Positions 26,067-35,597 of a DNA stretch of 64,000 nucleotides are shown here, piece by piece (within the stretch, counting starts at the first letter, position 1; each line of letters starts with the position of its first letter). The stretch is taken from contig CANCEU010000006.1 of assembly GCA_947375185.1 (NCBI GenBank), positions 1 to 64,000 of the forward strand. The letters are read 5' to 3'. The notes beneath the pieces are model-generated. The model was not told the DNA's origin. It saw only the letters and a program-made list of their open reading frames with translations, and did not search any database. A program made the translations under genes and the position numbers. The DNA comes from Chitinophagaceae bacterium (lineage in GTDB: Bacteria > Bacteroidota > Bacteroidia > Chitinophagales > Chitinophagaceae).

Positions 26067-27221
26067 ATGGATTTTAAGCTAACCGAAGAGCAGTTGATGA
26101 TTCAACAAGCTGCTCGTGAATTTACACAACAACAATGTTTACCAGGTGTTATTGACCGTGATGAAAAGCAAATGGTTCCTAAGCAGCAATTATTACAATT
26201 GGCTGATCTTGGTTTTTTAGGAATGATGACTGATCCTACATATGGAGGAGCAGGAATGGATGCAATAAGTTATGTTTTAGCAATGGAGGAAATTAGTAAA
26301 GTTGATAGTAGTGTGAGTGTTGCGATGAGTGTAAACAATAGTTTAGTTTGTTGGGGTTTAGAACACTTTGGTTCGGAGGCACAAAAGCAAAAATATTTAG
26401 TGCCCTTGGCACATGGTAAAAAGGATGGTGAATTGTATATCGGTGCTTTTTTATTAAGTGAACCCGAAGCAGGTAGTGATGCAACTCATCAACATACAAA
26501 TGCTGTTGACATGGGAGATCATTATTTAATAAATGGTATAAAAAATTGGATCACAAATGGTTCAACAGCAAGTGTTTATTTGGTGATTGCGCAAACTGAT
26601 TATACAAAAGGACATAAAGGAATAAATGCATTTATAGTTGATAAAAATACAACTGGAGTTACAGTTGGCGTAAAAGAAAATAAAATGGGTATTCGAGGAA
26701 GTGATACACATGCCATTTCATTTACGGATGTAAAAGTGCCTAAGGAAAATAGGATAGGTGATGAAGGGTTTGGATTTAATTTTGCAATGAAAACATTAAA
26801 TGGAGGAAGAATAGGTATTGCAGCACAAGCTTTGGGCATTGCTAGTGGTGCTTATGAACTAGCATTGGCATATAGTAAAGAAAGAAAAACTTTCGGAAAA
26901 CCAATTCATGAACATCAAGCCATTCAATTTAAATTAGCCGAGATGGCAACTAAAATTGAAACAGCAAGGTTATTATGTTTTAAGGCAGCTTGGGAAAAAG
27001 ACAATCATTTAGATTATACTACTTCGGCAGCAATGGCTAAATTACATGCTAGTGATACGGCCATGTGGGTAACAACCGAGGCGGTTCAAATTCATGGAGG
27101 TTATGGATTTGTGAAAGAGTTTCACGTTGAAAGATTAATGCGAGATGCGAAAATTACCCAAATTTATGAAGGAACTAGTGAGATTCAAAAAATGGTGATA
27201 GGTCGAAGCATTACTCGATAA
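26067..27221 (+). CDS. Acyl-CoA dehydrogenase
   Basis: The 384-residue flavoenzyme oxidises acyl-CoA to trans-2-enoyl-CoA. Seen are LSEPEAGSDA, WITNG, the QIHGGYGF motif and catalytic Glu368 in YEGTSEIQ, the position used by short- and medium-chain enzymes. It is most like butyryl-CoA dehydrogenases. The ATG giving MDFKLTEEQL is chosen; the 15-codon extension starts with TTG and has no family counterpart. No electron-transfer flavoprotein gene lies nearby. Chain-length preference is inferred. Confidence 0.93.
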   Translation: MDFKLTEEQLMIQQAAREFTQQQCLPGVIDRDEKQMVPKQQLLQLADLGFLGMMTDPTYGGAGMDAISYVLAMEEISKVDSSVSVAMSVNNSLVCWGLEHFGSEAQKQKYLVPLAHGKKDGELYIGAFLLSEPEAGSDATHQHTNAVDMGDHYLINGIKNWITNGSTASVYLVIAQTDYTKGHKGINAFIVDKNTTGVTVGVKENKMGIRGSDTHAISFTDVKVPKENRIGDEGFGFNFAMKTLNGGRIGIAAQALGIASGAYELALAYSKERKTFGKPIHEHQAIQFKLAEMATKIETARLLCFKAAWEKDNHLDYTTSAAMAKLHASDTAMWVTTEAVQIHGGYGFVKEFHVERLMRDAKITQIYEGTSEIQKMVIGRSITR

Positions 27222-27305
27222 TGATTAAAGATGACTTTTCATAATAACATTATATATCACTAAATTGCATTTTTTTGAATCAATCTATAAATTCTCAATA
27301 ACAAT

Positions 27306-27980
27306 ATGGCTGTTAATTTTGAACAATATGAATCTATTTTAAAAGAGCTCACTGCAAATCAAGTTAAATTGATTGCTGTAAGTAAAACAAAGCCGAATGA
27401 GGATTTGCAGGCATTATATGATTTTGGACAACGTGCATTTGGTGAAAATTATGTACAGGAGTTAGTGGATAAAGAAGCAAGCTTGCCCAAGGATATTCAA
27501 TGGCATTTTATAGGTCATTTACAATCTAATAAAGTAAAGTATATCGCTCCATTTGTATTTATGATACATGGTGTTGATTCCGAAAAGTTATTACAAGAAA
27601 TAAATAAACAAGGGGTTAAGCAAAATAGAATTATTGATTGTTTATTGCAAATTCATATTGCTACAGAAGAAACTAAGTTTGGATTTGACGGCCACGCTTT
27701 ACATGAGTTATTAGTTAGTGGAAGAGTAGCTTCCTATTCAAATGTTCGTATTAGAGGATTAATGGGGATGGCTAGTTTTTCAGAGGATCAAACTTTATTA
27801 AGTAAAGAATTTACTTTGCTTAAATCTTATTTTGATAATGCTAAACGAGCTTTTCCAGGTGGTCATTTTGATACCTTAAGTATGGGTATGAGTTCGGACT
27901 ATCAATTAGCAATTAGCAAAGGAAGTAATATGGTTAGAATTGGAAGTTTATTATTTGGAGCCAGGAATTATTCAAAGTAG
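27306..27980 (+). CDS. YggS family PLP homeostasis protein
   Basis: The 224-residue single-domain PLP-binding protein has the Schiff-base Lys27 (AVSKTKP), WHFIGHLQSNK and the phosphate-binding SMGMSSDYQLAI and MVRIGSLLFG. Homologues (YggS, PROSC) carry PLP and balance vitamin B6 and amino-acid pools without a known reaction. A bidirectional terminator separates it from the convergent M20 gene. Confidence 0.95.
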   Translation: MAVNFEQYESILKELTANQVKLIAVSKTKPNEDLQALYDFGQRAFGENYVQELVDKEASLPKDIQWHFIGHLQSNKVKYIAPFVFMIHGVDSEKLLQEINKQGVKQNRIIDCLLQIHIATEETKFGFDGHALHELLVSGRVASYSNVRIRGLMGMASFSEDQTLLSKEFTLLKSYFDNAKRAFPGGHFDTLSMGMSSDYQLAISKGSNMVRIGSLLFGARNYSK

Positions 27981-28020
27981 ATAATAAAAGTTTATTAAAA
28001 ACAATTTAAGTATATAAAAC

Positions 28021-28056
28021 AAAAAAGGCAGACTCATTTAGAGCCTGCCTTTTTTT
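28021..28056. terminator. Bidirectional terminator between yggS-like and M20 genes
   Basis: A 15-bp stem with one mismatch (28021-28035 with 28041-28055) and a 5-nt loop has A-runs and T-runs on both sides, so it can serve both convergent genes. Confidence 0.9.
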
Positions 28057-28070
28057 ATTCAATCTAGTAA

Positions 28071-29372
28071 TTATTTCCCTTTTTTAGTAGGGGCATTATC
28101 AAATACCAATTGAGTAAATGCTTTTACACCCACAATAAATCCCGACTCATCTAAATAAAAATCAGGAGTATGGTGTGGACCAGCTTTTTTAGGGTCAGTG
28201 CCCTTTGGTAAAGCGCCTACATTAAAAAAGAAACTTGGTGCTTTTGCTGCATAAAATGAAAAATCTTCAGCCCCAGTAACCCAAGTAGATTCTGAAACAT
28301 TTTCATCACCAGCTGCTTTTACTAATGAAGGCAAAGTTTTCTTCACTAAGGCTGGATCATTGTAAGTTACCAATGTTTTAGTTTCAATATTTACATCAGC
28401 GGTAGCTCCTGAGCTTTCAGCAATTGTTTTTGCAGTGTGTTTAATTCTTTCATGCACTTCCTCTTGCATTTTACTATCTAAAGTTCGTATTGTACCCGTC
28501 ATCTCAGCAGTTTCTGGAATAATATTTGAACGTACGCCACTATTAATAGTTCCAACAGTTATAACTAATGGTGCTTTCGTTAAATCCATTTGACGACTTA
28601 CAATATGTTGTAAGCCCTCAATAATTTGTGCAGAAGCTGCAATTGGGTCAACGCCACCCCAAGGTTGTGAACCATGACTTCCTTTACCATTTACTTTAAT
28701 TGTAAACCAGTCAGAGGATGCCATAAAAGCACCTGATTTATATTTGATTGTTCCAACGGGTGTTTGTGAAGAAATATGAATACCATAAACGGCTTCTACT
28801 TTTGGATTGTCTAATGCGCCTTCTTTAATCATTAATGGTGCACCACCTTCCTCCGTTCCTGGTGTTCCTTCCTCGGCTGGTTGAAATAAGAATACTACAG
28901 TACCAGGTACATCCTTTTGTAATTCGCTTAATACTTTAGCAGTTGCCATTAACATTGCAGTATGTGAATCGTGTCCACATGCATGACTAACGCTTACTTT
29001 TTGCCCGTTGTATTCGCTTGTTACTTTTGATGCAAATGGTATAGGTGTTCTTTCAAAAACAGGTAATGCATCAATATCAGCTCTTAATGCTACAACAGGT
29101 CCCGGCTTTCCACCTTTTAATACTGCTACAACTCCTGTTTTTGCAACTGGATACCTTACTTCTACATTTGGCAAAGTTTTTAAAAACTCCGAAATGTATT
29201 TTCCAGTGTTGAATTCACGATTTGATAACTCAGGATTTTCATGAAAATGTCTTCTCCATTGGATTAACTGTGGTTCAACATCTTTAAGTAAGGCATTGTA
29301 ATTTTTTGGTAAATCTTGTGCATTGCTTGAAAAAGCACCTGCAACTAAAATGGCTACTAATAATTTACGCAT
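28071..29372 (-). CDS. Secreted M20D family amidohydrolase
   Basis: The 433-residue protein has a signal peptide (MRKLLVAILVAGAFSSNAQ) and an M20 dinuclear metal site: HACGHDSHTAM, PAEEG, GIHIS and HHTPDF. Homologues hydrolyse N-acyl amino acids (hippurate, IAA conjugates). The dimerisation domain lies within about residues 200-320. The signal peptide places it in the periplasm, unlike the cytoplasmic ArgE group. The substrate cannot be read from the sequence. Confidence 0.92.
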   Translation of the reverse strand: MRKLLVAILVAGAFSSNAQDLPKNYNALLKDVEPQLIQWRRHFHENPELSNREFNTGKYISEFLKTLPNVEVRYPVAKTGVVAVLKGGKPGPVVALRADIDALPVFERTPIPFASKVTSEYNGQKVSVSHACGHDSHTAMLMATAKVLSELQKDVPGTVVFLFQPAEEGTPGTEEGGAPLMIKEGALDNPKVEAVYGIHISSQTPVGTIKYKSGAFMASSDWFTIKVNGKGSHGSQPWGGVDPIAASAQIIEGLQHIVSRQMDLTKAPLVITVGTINSGVRSNIIPETAEMTGTIRTLDSKMQEEVHERIKHTAKTIAESSGATADVNIETKTLVTYNDPALVKKTLPSLVKAAGDENVSESTWVTGAEDFSFYAAKAPSFFFNVGALPKGTDPKKAGPHHTPDFYLDESGFIVGVKAFTQLVFDNAPTKKGK

Positions 29373-29451
29373 TGATTTTTGTTTATTTATGATGAATGAT
29401 TATTTACTTATTTGTATGTTTAAATGAATTACTTTTTCATATTGATAGCGA

Positions 29452-31020
29452 TTATGCTTGGTATTCTCCATAAATACTTCTTAACACATCCGCTATTTCA
29501 CCAAGTGTGCAAGATTGTTCTACTGCTTCAATTACAAATGGCATTAAATTATCAGATCCCATTGCTGCTTTTTTAATTTCGGCTAAACAAGCAGCAACTT
29601 TATTATCATCTCTATTTTCTTTTATTAATTTTAATTTATCTATTTGTTCCTGTCTTATTTTTTCGTCAATTTTTAATATAGGAATAGGGGTGCCTGATTC
29701 AGATATGAATTCATTTACACCAACAATAATCTTTTCTTTTGATTCAATATTTTTTTGATATGCATAGGCACTATCTGCAATTTTATTTTGCATGAACCCA
29801 TTTTCAATTGCTGTTACACTGCCTCCCATGTCATCAATTGTATTAATTAAGGACAATGCATCTTTTTCGATTTGGCTAGTTAAATTTTCAATAAAGTAAC
29901 TACCAGCTAATGGGTCAACTGTATCAGCCACACCACTTTCAAATGCAACAATTTGTTGTGTTCTTAATGCAATACTTGCAGCTTGTTGAGTTGGTAACCC
30001 AAGTGCTTCATCAAAACCATTCGTATGCAAACTTTGTGTGCCGCCTAATACTGCAGCTAAAGTTTGCACTGTAACTCTAGTTATATTATTCAATGGTTGT
30101 TGTGCTGTTAATGTTGCCCCACCTGTCTGCGTGTGAAAACGAAGCATTAATGCTTTTTCATCTGTGGCGCCTAAGTCTTTCATTATTTGCGCCCACATTT
30201 TTCTCGCTGCTCTAAATTTTGCAACTTCCTCAAATAAATTATTATGTGCATTAAAAAAGAAGGATAATCTTTTCCCAAATACATTAATATCTAATCCTTT
30301 TTCTTGAGCTGCTTTTACATAAGCTTTTCCGTTGCTTAATGTAAATGCAACTTCTTGTACTGCAGTACTTCCTGCTTCTCTAATATGGTAGCCTGAAATG
30401 CTAATGCTATTCCATTTAGGTAAATTTGTGCCACACCACTCAAAAATATCTGTTATAATACGCATTGAGTGTTTAGGAGGATAAATATAAGTGCCTCTTG
30501 CTGCGTATTCTTTTAATATATCATTTTGTATTGTACCCGACAATTGTTTTACATCGATTCCTCTTTTCTTTGCCAACGCCACATATAATGCTAGCAATAT
30601 AAAACTGGTTGAGTTAATTGTCATTGAAGTACTTATTTTATCCAAAGGAATATCTTTGAATAAAATTTCCATATCGGCTAAAGTACAAATGGACACACCC
30701 ACTTTCCCAACTTCCCCCTCGGCTAAACTATGATCAGGATCGTATCCAATTTGTGTAGGCAAATCAAAAGCTACACTTAATCCCATTACACCTTGTGACA
30801 ACAAAAAATGATAGCGTTTGTTGCTTTCTTCAGCAGTAGAAAATCCAGCATATTGTCGCATTGTCCATAACTTTCCTCGATACATATCTGGCTGCACACC
30901 ACGTGTATAAGGAAATTCCCCTGGCTTTTGTTCCCCATCTAAATTTTCGGGTAAATCGGCCTTGGTATATAACTTTTGAATAGTAATTCCACTGTCCGTC
31001 TTTTTCACTTTTTCTAACAT
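29452..31020 (-). CDS. Acyl-CoA mutase large subunit, lacking the B12-binding domain
   Basis: The 522-residue protein is the TIM-barrel half of the methylmalonyl-CoA mutase family ([51 protein letters not shown]). The C-terminal cobalamin-binding domain of fused MutB is absent, as in isobutyryl- and archaeal-type mutases with a separate small subunit; no such subunit is in the window. The position of substrate-contacting Tyr89 of P. shermanii MutB is Gln43 here (GVQPDMY). The start MLEKVKK is chosen over a 37-codon upstream extension with no family match. The exact acyl-CoA substrate is therefore open. Confidence 0.85.
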   Translation of the reverse strand: MLEKVKKTDSGITIQKLYTKADLPENLDGEQKPGEFPYTRGVQPDMYRGKLWTMRQYAGFSTAEESNKRYHFLLSQGVMGLSVAFDLPTQIGYDPDHSLAEGEVGKVGVSICTLADMEILFKDIPLDKISTSMTINSTSFILLALYVALAKKRGIDVKQLSGTIQNDILKEYAARGTYIYPPKHSMRIITDIFEWCGTNLPKWNSISISGYHIREAGSTAVQEVAFTLSNGKAYVKAAQEKGLDINVFGKRLSFFFNAHNNLFEEVAKFRAARKMWAQIMKDLGATDEKALMLRFHTQTGGATLTAQQPLNNITRVTVQTLAAVLGGTQSLHTNGFDEALGLPTQQAASIALRTQQIVAFESGVADTVDPLAGSYFIENLTSQIEKDALSLINTIDDMGGSVTAIENGFMQNKIADSAYAYQKNIESKEKIIVGVNEFISESGTPIPILKIDEKIRQEQIDKLKLIKENRDDNKVAACLAEIKKAAMGSDNLMPFVIEAVEQSCTLGEIADVLRSIYGEYQA

Positions 31021-31111
31021 ATTTAAATTTACGAAAAATCCATTACTAATATAACCTCTTATTATTCCTATTTTCGAAATTTTAGATAAAGGGCTTTTCC
31101 GATACTTGTTG

Positions 31112-31119
31112 TAAATTTG
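31112..31119 (+). promoter_or_regulatory. Possible -7 element of the Fe-S carrier gene
   Basis: TAAATTTG fits TAnnTTTG, 17 bp before the ATG at 31137. No -33 match was seen. Confidence 0.45.
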
Positions 31120-31136
31120 TATAATAATCATTTTTT

Positions 31137-31487
31137 ATGTCTACAGATACCATCTTAAAAACGCCAGTAAGCTTTACAGCATCTGCCGTAGCAGAATTAA
31201 CAAGATTAATGGGTGAACCCGAATTTGATCAACAACAAAAATTAAGGGTTGGGGTAAAGGGTGGAGGCTGCTCTGGCATGACTTATGTATTAGGTTTTGA
31301 TGTGCCTAAGGAAGGGGATATGCAGTTTGTCTTTGAGGGAATCCCTTGTTGCATGGAGGCAGCTCATCAAATTTATTTATATGGAATGAATATTGATTGG
31401 CAAGGGGGGTTAAATAGCCGAGGTTTTACTTTCAATAATCCAAACGCATCTAGTACCTGTGGTTGTGGTACCAGCTTCGCTGTTTAA
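31137..31487 (+). CDS. A-type iron-sulfur cluster carrier (IscA/ErpA family)
   Basis: The 116-residue protein has the three conserved cysteines of the family: Cys45 (GGGCSGM) and Cys108/Cys110 in TCGCGTSF. A-type carriers deliver clusters to apoproteins; the sdaA (4Fe-4S) and mqnE (radical SAM) products in this window are examples of likely clients in the cell, though no direct link is shown. The divergent mutase gene lies 116 bp away. A strong terminator follows. Confidence 0.95.
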   Translation: MSTDTILKTPVSFTASAVAELTRLMGEPEFDQQQKLRVGVKGGGCSGMTYVLGFDVPKEGDMQFVFEGIPCCMEAAHQIYLYGMNIDWQGGLNSRGFTFNNPNASSTCGCGTSFAV

Positions 31488-31506
31488 GCAAAACAAAAAT
31501 TTTATG

Positions 31507-31539
31507 AAAGCCCTGGGATTTGTCTCAGGGCTTTTTTTT
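31507..31539 (+). terminator. Terminator of the Fe-S carrier gene
   Basis: A 9-bp perfect stem (31507-31515 with 31526-31534, AAAGCCCTG/CAGGGCTTT) runs into a T-run. Confidence 0.9.
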
Positions 31540-31633
31540 ATCTCGATAAAATTTATAGATTATAAATATGTATGGCGCATGTGAGCATGATGCATAAATG
31601 TACATGCGAACTGATATGCTATTTGAGAAAACC

Positions 31634-31662
31634 AAAAGGCCCCACTTTAAGTGAGGCCTTTT
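31634..31662 (-). terminator. Terminator of secDF
   Basis: An 8-bp outer stem (31634-31641 with 31655-31662, AAAAGGCC/GGCCTTTT), one mismatch and an inner CACT/AGTG stem precede a T-rich stretch on the minus strand. It lies 21 bp after the secDF stop. Confidence 0.85.
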
Positions 31663-31683
31663 GTATAATTAAACGAAGATCGT

Positions 31684-34665
31684 TTATTTCTTTTTGTTTT
31701 CAGCGCGACCTAATGGTTTGTTTTTTGCAAAATCAACCAAAACTGGTGCAGCTACGAAGATAGAAGAGTAGGTACCTGTGATGATACCAATTAACATTGC
31801 GAAAGCAAAACCTCTTGTTACTTCACCACCAAAGATGAACAATATTAAAATTACTAAGAACACTGTTAATGAAGTCATCACAGTACGACTTAATGTTTCG
31901 TTAATTGCTCGGTTAATGATGCTAGCGTTATCTGACCCTTTCATTAATTTAGAATCTTCACGAATACGGTCATATACAATTACCGTGTCATTCATTGAGA
32001 AACCAATTACAGTTAACACCGCAGCAATAAAGTGCTGGTCAATCTCTAATGGGAAAGGAACTACTTTTCTCAAGAAACTAAATACAATCAATGTTACGAA
32101 TACATCGTGTAACAATGAGAAAATAGTACCTAAAGAATATCTCCAATCACGGAATCGGATAAAGATGTACAAACAAATTGCAATCAAAGCGAATATGGTT
32201 GCTTTTGTTGCACCGGCTTTTAAGTCATCAGAAATTGTTGGTAATACAGTTTGAGAGCTTTGCTTATATTGAGTATCAAACTCCTTATAGGTAACGCCAG
32301 CTGGCAATTGTTTTGCTAAGCCTTTGAACAATAAGCCTTCAACTTCTTGATCAATATTATTTCCTTGCTCCTTAATTTTATAAGAAGTAGTGATGTTAAT
32401 TTGATTTTTAGTATCAACAGTTTTAATAATTGGAGCTTCTCCAAATACCTTCTTTAAATCTTCACGTACCGATTCGATATTTACCGTATTGTTAAATTTA
32501 ACAGTGTAACTTCTTCCTCCTGCAAATTCAACACCTTGGTCAAATCCGTTAAAGAAAGAGGCAATACCCATTACTAATACAATAGCTGATAAAACGTATG
32601 CGTACTTTCTGAATTCAATAAATTTGAAGGTAGCATGTTTGAATATTGATTTTGAAACTTTAGTAAAGTATTCAAAGTGTCTATTTTTACTTGTATAGAT
32701 ATCTGTAATTAAACGAGAAACTAAAATTCCACAGAACAATGATAATAATATACCAATGATTTGTGTAGTTGCGAATCCTAACACAGGACCCAATCCAAAG
32801 TAGGCTAATATACAAGCTGTTAAAAGGGTAGTAACGTGTGCATCCAATACTGGAGACATTGAACGCTTATAACCATCCGTCACCGCCATTTGGTAGCTTT
32901 TACCTTTAGTTAATTCTTCTTTAATTCTTTCAAAGATAATTACGTTCGTATCCACTGCCATACCAATTGTTAATACTAAACCAGCGATACCAGGTGCAGT
33001 TAATGTGAATCCTAAAGAGCTCAAAATACCAATGGTAAATAATAAGTTCAATATTAAAGCAATATTCGCAACCCATCCACCTGTATTAAAATAGATTAAC
33101 ATTAAAGCGAAAATCACGATGAATGAAATGCCAAATGACATTAAACCACCTTGAATTGAAGCTTTACCTAATGTTGGTCCAACTTGTTGTTCTTGTACAA
33201 TTTTTGCAGGCGCAGGTAACTTACCACTCTCTAAAATTTCTGCTAAATCTTGTGCAGTTTTTAAAGTGTAGTTTCCTGATATAGAAGAATTACCAGTAGT
33301 AATAGCTTCATTTACATTAGGTGCTGAGTAAACAATATTATCAAGTACAATCGCTAATGGCTTTCCAACATTTTTAGATGTCATTTTTGCCCATAGTGAA
33401 GTTCCTACTTTATCCATATTCATTTTGATCGCAACTTTGCCATTTTGATCAAAATCTTGAGCTGCATTAGCAACGTGGTCACCTTCTAATTCAGCTTGAC
33501 CGTTGTCTAATGTTTTGATAGCATATATTGGTAAAACTTCTTTTGCTTTTGCATCTTCAGTTTCTACTTTACCATACATGAATACTAAGTTAGAAGGGAA
33601 TTTAGATTTCACTTCAGGTAATGCTAACCATGCATTTAATTTAGCAGTATCCTTTTTTAATGTATAACCAATTTCACCAGGGAAAACAGCATTGCCATTT
33701 TTACCTTGGTATGGTTGAGTAAACTGAACCAATTTCAACAAAGGATTTTTGTTTGGATTTAATTTAGAAGTATCCAATTTTGCAGTTCCTGTGCTGTCTT
33801 TAATGCCAGCTAAATTTGCTTCTATAGCTTTGTCTGCAGCAGAAATACCACCTTGTACATCTTTATTTTCCAAAGTATACACTTCGAAGAATTGTAAATT
33901 GGCAGTTGATTGCAAGAAAGAACGAACTCTTTCTTTATCAGTGATACCTGCTAATTCAATATTGATAATTCCTTTTGCTGCATCAGGGTTGATGTTTGGA
34001 GAAGCCAAACCAAATTTGTCAATACGCGTTCTTAATATTTTATAAGTATTATTAAACGCGATAGTTGATTGATCTTTCAAATAGTTAGCTACCACATCAT
34101 CAGAAGCATCAAATTTTAATTTACCATTGCTTCTTGTTGCGAATAATGGAGCCAGTTTTCCTGTAGGGTTAACACGCGCATATTCTTCTCTAAACAATGT
34201 AATTAAGTCAGCACGACTATTTGCTTTTTTAGCAACCGCATTGTTTAACGCAGTATTGAAAGCAGGGTCTTTACTATAATTTGCTAAAGATTTAATTAAG
34301 CCGTCTAAGCCCACTTCCATGGTTACACTCATACCACCTTGTAAATCAAGACCTAGCATTAATTCTTTTTCTTTTGCAGCACCGTAAGTTGTAAAACCAA
34401 ATGCTAATTTGGTATCTTTTGTGCTGTCTAATAAATGTTTGTAATAAGCTTTTTGCAAGTCACTTACACTGTCATTATAAAGCAATTGCTCTTCTTTATT
34501 AGAAGGGTATACTTGGTCAGCTTTTGGGAATTTTTTAACCCAAGCCGCTGCTTTAGCGTCCATCGCTTTTTCGTGGTTTCTAACGAATAAAGTAAAAGAC
34601 AATTGATAAAGACAAATTGTAATAAGCAAAAAAGCAAAAACGAACACTAATCCTTTAAGTTTCAT
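31684..34665 (-). CDS. secDF: Protein translocase SecDF fusion
   Basis: The 993-residue membrane protein joins SecD (about 1-640) and SecF (about 680-985). SecD signs are LGLDLQGGMSVTMEV, the large periplasmic region, and GMAVDTNVIIFERIKEE. SecF signs are FNGFDQGVEFAGGRSYTV and IGFSMNDTVIVYDRIRED. There are 12 likely membrane segments. It uses the proton gradient to pull proteins through SecYEG on the outer face. The fusion is normal in Bacteroidota. YajC, its usual partner, is encoded separately at 39572. Confidence 0.97.
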   Translation of the reverse strand: MKLKGLVFVFAFLLITICLYQLSFTLFVRNHEKAMDAKAAAWVKKFPKADQVYPSNKEEQLLYNDSVSDLQKAYYKHLLDSTKDTKLAFGFTTYGAAKEKELMLGLDLQGGMSVTMEVGLDGLIKSLANYSKDPAFNTALNNAVAKKANSRADLITLFREEYARVNPTGKLAPLFATRSNGKLKFDASDDVVANYLKDQSTIAFNNTYKILRTRIDKFGLASPNINPDAAKGIINIELAGITDKERVRSFLQSTANLQFFEVYTLENKDVQGGISAADKAIEANLAGIKDSTGTAKLDTSKLNPNKNPLLKLVQFTQPYQGKNGNAVFPGEIGYTLKKDTAKLNAWLALPEVKSKFPSNLVFMYGKVETEDAKAKEVLPIYAIKTLDNGQAELEGDHVANAAQDFDQNGKVAIKMNMDKVGTSLWAKMTSKNVGKPLAIVLDNIVYSAPNVNEAITTGNSSISGNYTLKTAQDLAEILESGKLPAPAKIVQEQQVGPTLGKASIQGGLMSFGISFIVIFALMLIYFNTGGWVANIALILNLLFTIGILSSLGFTLTAPGIAGLVLTIGMAVDTNVIIFERIKEELTKGKSYQMAVTDGYKRSMSPVLDAHVTTLLTACILAYFGLGPVLGFATTQIIGILLSLFCGILVSRLITDIYTSKNRHFEYFTKVSKSIFKHATFKFIEFRKYAYVLSAIVLVMGIASFFNGFDQGVEFAGGRSYTVKFNNTVNIESVREDLKKVFGEAPIIKTVDTKNQINITTSYKIKEQGNNIDQEVEGLLFKGLAKQLPAGVTYKEFDTQYKQSSQTVLPTISDDLKAGATKATIFALIAICLYIFIRFRDWRYSLGTIFSLLHDVFVTLIVFSFLRKVVPFPLEIDQHFIAAVLTVIGFSMNDTVIVYDRIREDSKLMKGSDNASIINRAINETLSRTVMTSLTVFLVILILFIFGGEVTRGFAFAMLIGIITGTYSSIFVAAPVLVDFAKNKPLGRAENKKK

Positions 34666-34694
34666 AAAAGTTTGGTTAACTGATTTTTAGTCGG

Positions 34695-34702
34695 CAAATA
34701 TA
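34695..34702 (-). promoter_or_regulatory. Possible -7 element of secDF
   Basis: TATATTTG on the minus strand fits TAnnTTTG, 29 bp before the ATG. No -33 match was seen. Confidence 0.45.
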
Positions 34703-34737
34703 ATAGAAAACAAGGGAAAAATAGGCCCAAAAAGGCA

Positions 34738-35214
34738 TTATTTTACCCCAGTCAATTTGATATCAAAATACAATGGAGCGTTGCCAGGGATGGAACCTGC
34801 ACCCGATGATCCATAACCCAATGAAGATGGTATTAGTACTTTAATTTCTCCACCAACACCAATTTTAGGTACTGCAATACCCCAACCTGCAATTAATTGG
34901 TTTAATGGGTAGGAAATGGAACCTGCATCAAATTGGCTTCCGTTCATTAACAATCCAGTATAAGTAACTGTTACTGTGTTACTTATGCTTGGGTGTGTAT
35001 TATTGCCAGGCGTAATTATCTCATATAATAATCCACTTGCGTCGGTGGTATAATTGATGTTATGTGATTTAGCAAAGGATACCATTTGTTCTTGTTCACT
35101 TGCACCCGACTTGCTGCATGCTGAAATTGTGAAAATTGCGAAAAATAGGGCAGAAACTGCTAAAATTGAAGAGAATTTAACCTTTTTAAGGCTGTTTTGA
35201 GTAAAAATCGTCAT
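34738..35214 (-). CDS. FKBP-type peptidyl-prolyl isomerase lipoprotein
   Basis: The 158-residue protein has a lipobox (TISAC, Cys33) and an FKBP domain at about residues 75-158 (VTVTYTGLLMNGSQFDAG, GEIKVLIPSSLGYGSSG, PLYFDIKLTGV). It should speed proline isomerisation in proteins of the envelope. The start MTIFTQNS overlaps the stop of the preceding gene as ATGA (35211-35214), so translation is probably coupled; the longer in-frame reading lies over that gene and is not used. Confidence 0.92.
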   Translation of the reverse strand: MTIFTQNSLKKVKFSSILAVSALFFAIFTISACSKSGASEQEQMVSFAKSHNINYTTDASGLLYEIITPGNNTHPSISNTVTVTYTGLLMNGSQFDAGSISYPLNQLIAGWGIAVPKIGVGGEIKVLIPSSLGYGSSGAGSIPGNAPLYFDIKLTGVK

Positions 35215-35522
35215 TTTTTGTTTTTTATATGTTTTAGTTCTTGAAATCTTTGTTCGTTCATTTCCGCAGTAAATTGTTGATATATCCATGCAAATCCAAG
35301 AGAAATGATTAAGATAGCTATAATGATCCAAATTTCATTTCCCCAACTATTGGCTTGCATATTTGCTCTTTCATACCAGTTTACTTCAGAAAAGAGCATT
35401 ACTAATACACCTAAACTAAGTCCGGCACTTAACCCTCTTAAAAAGGTTCTTCTTTTATATTTAGGTTGAAGTCGTTCTTTTTCCCATTGGGTAAAAAATT
35501 TTTCTTCTTCAGGAGTTATCAT
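35211..35522 (-). CDS. Small two-helix membrane protein of unknown function
   Basis: The 103-residue protein begins with a charged cytoplasmic stretch (TPEEEKFFTQWEKERLQPKYKRR) and has two hydrophobic helices, about residues 27-45 and 62-82, then a charged tail. No family is recognised with confidence. Its stop overlaps the FKBP start by four bases, so the two are one operon; it might help place or handle envelope proteins, but that is a guess from context. A TAAATTTG -7 element lies so close that the mRNA would be almost leaderless. Confidence 0.75.
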   Translation of the reverse strand: MITPEEEKFFTQWEKERLQPKYKRRTFLRGLSAGLSLGVLVMLFSEVNWYERANMQANSWGNEIWIIIAILIISLGFAWIYQQFTAEMNEQRFQELKHIKNKK

Positions 35523-35526
35523 TCAG

Positions 35527-35534
35527 CAAATTTA
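35527..35534 (-). promoter_or_regulatory. -7 element of the small-membrane-protein/FKBP operon
   Basis: TAAATTTG on the minus strand ends 5 bp before the ATG (35522-35520), predicting a leaderless or nearly leaderless transcript. Confidence 0.5.
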
Positions 35535-35597
35535 TGGAAACAGGAACATAATGTAAGACCGTTAATGTACTTTTAATAATAATTTATACTAAAACAT

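Noticed and set aside
31778-32254. 158-codon frame antisense to secDF
   Set aside because: It lies wholly inside a highly conserved gene, has no homology signs and is a typical shadow frame in AT-rich DNA.
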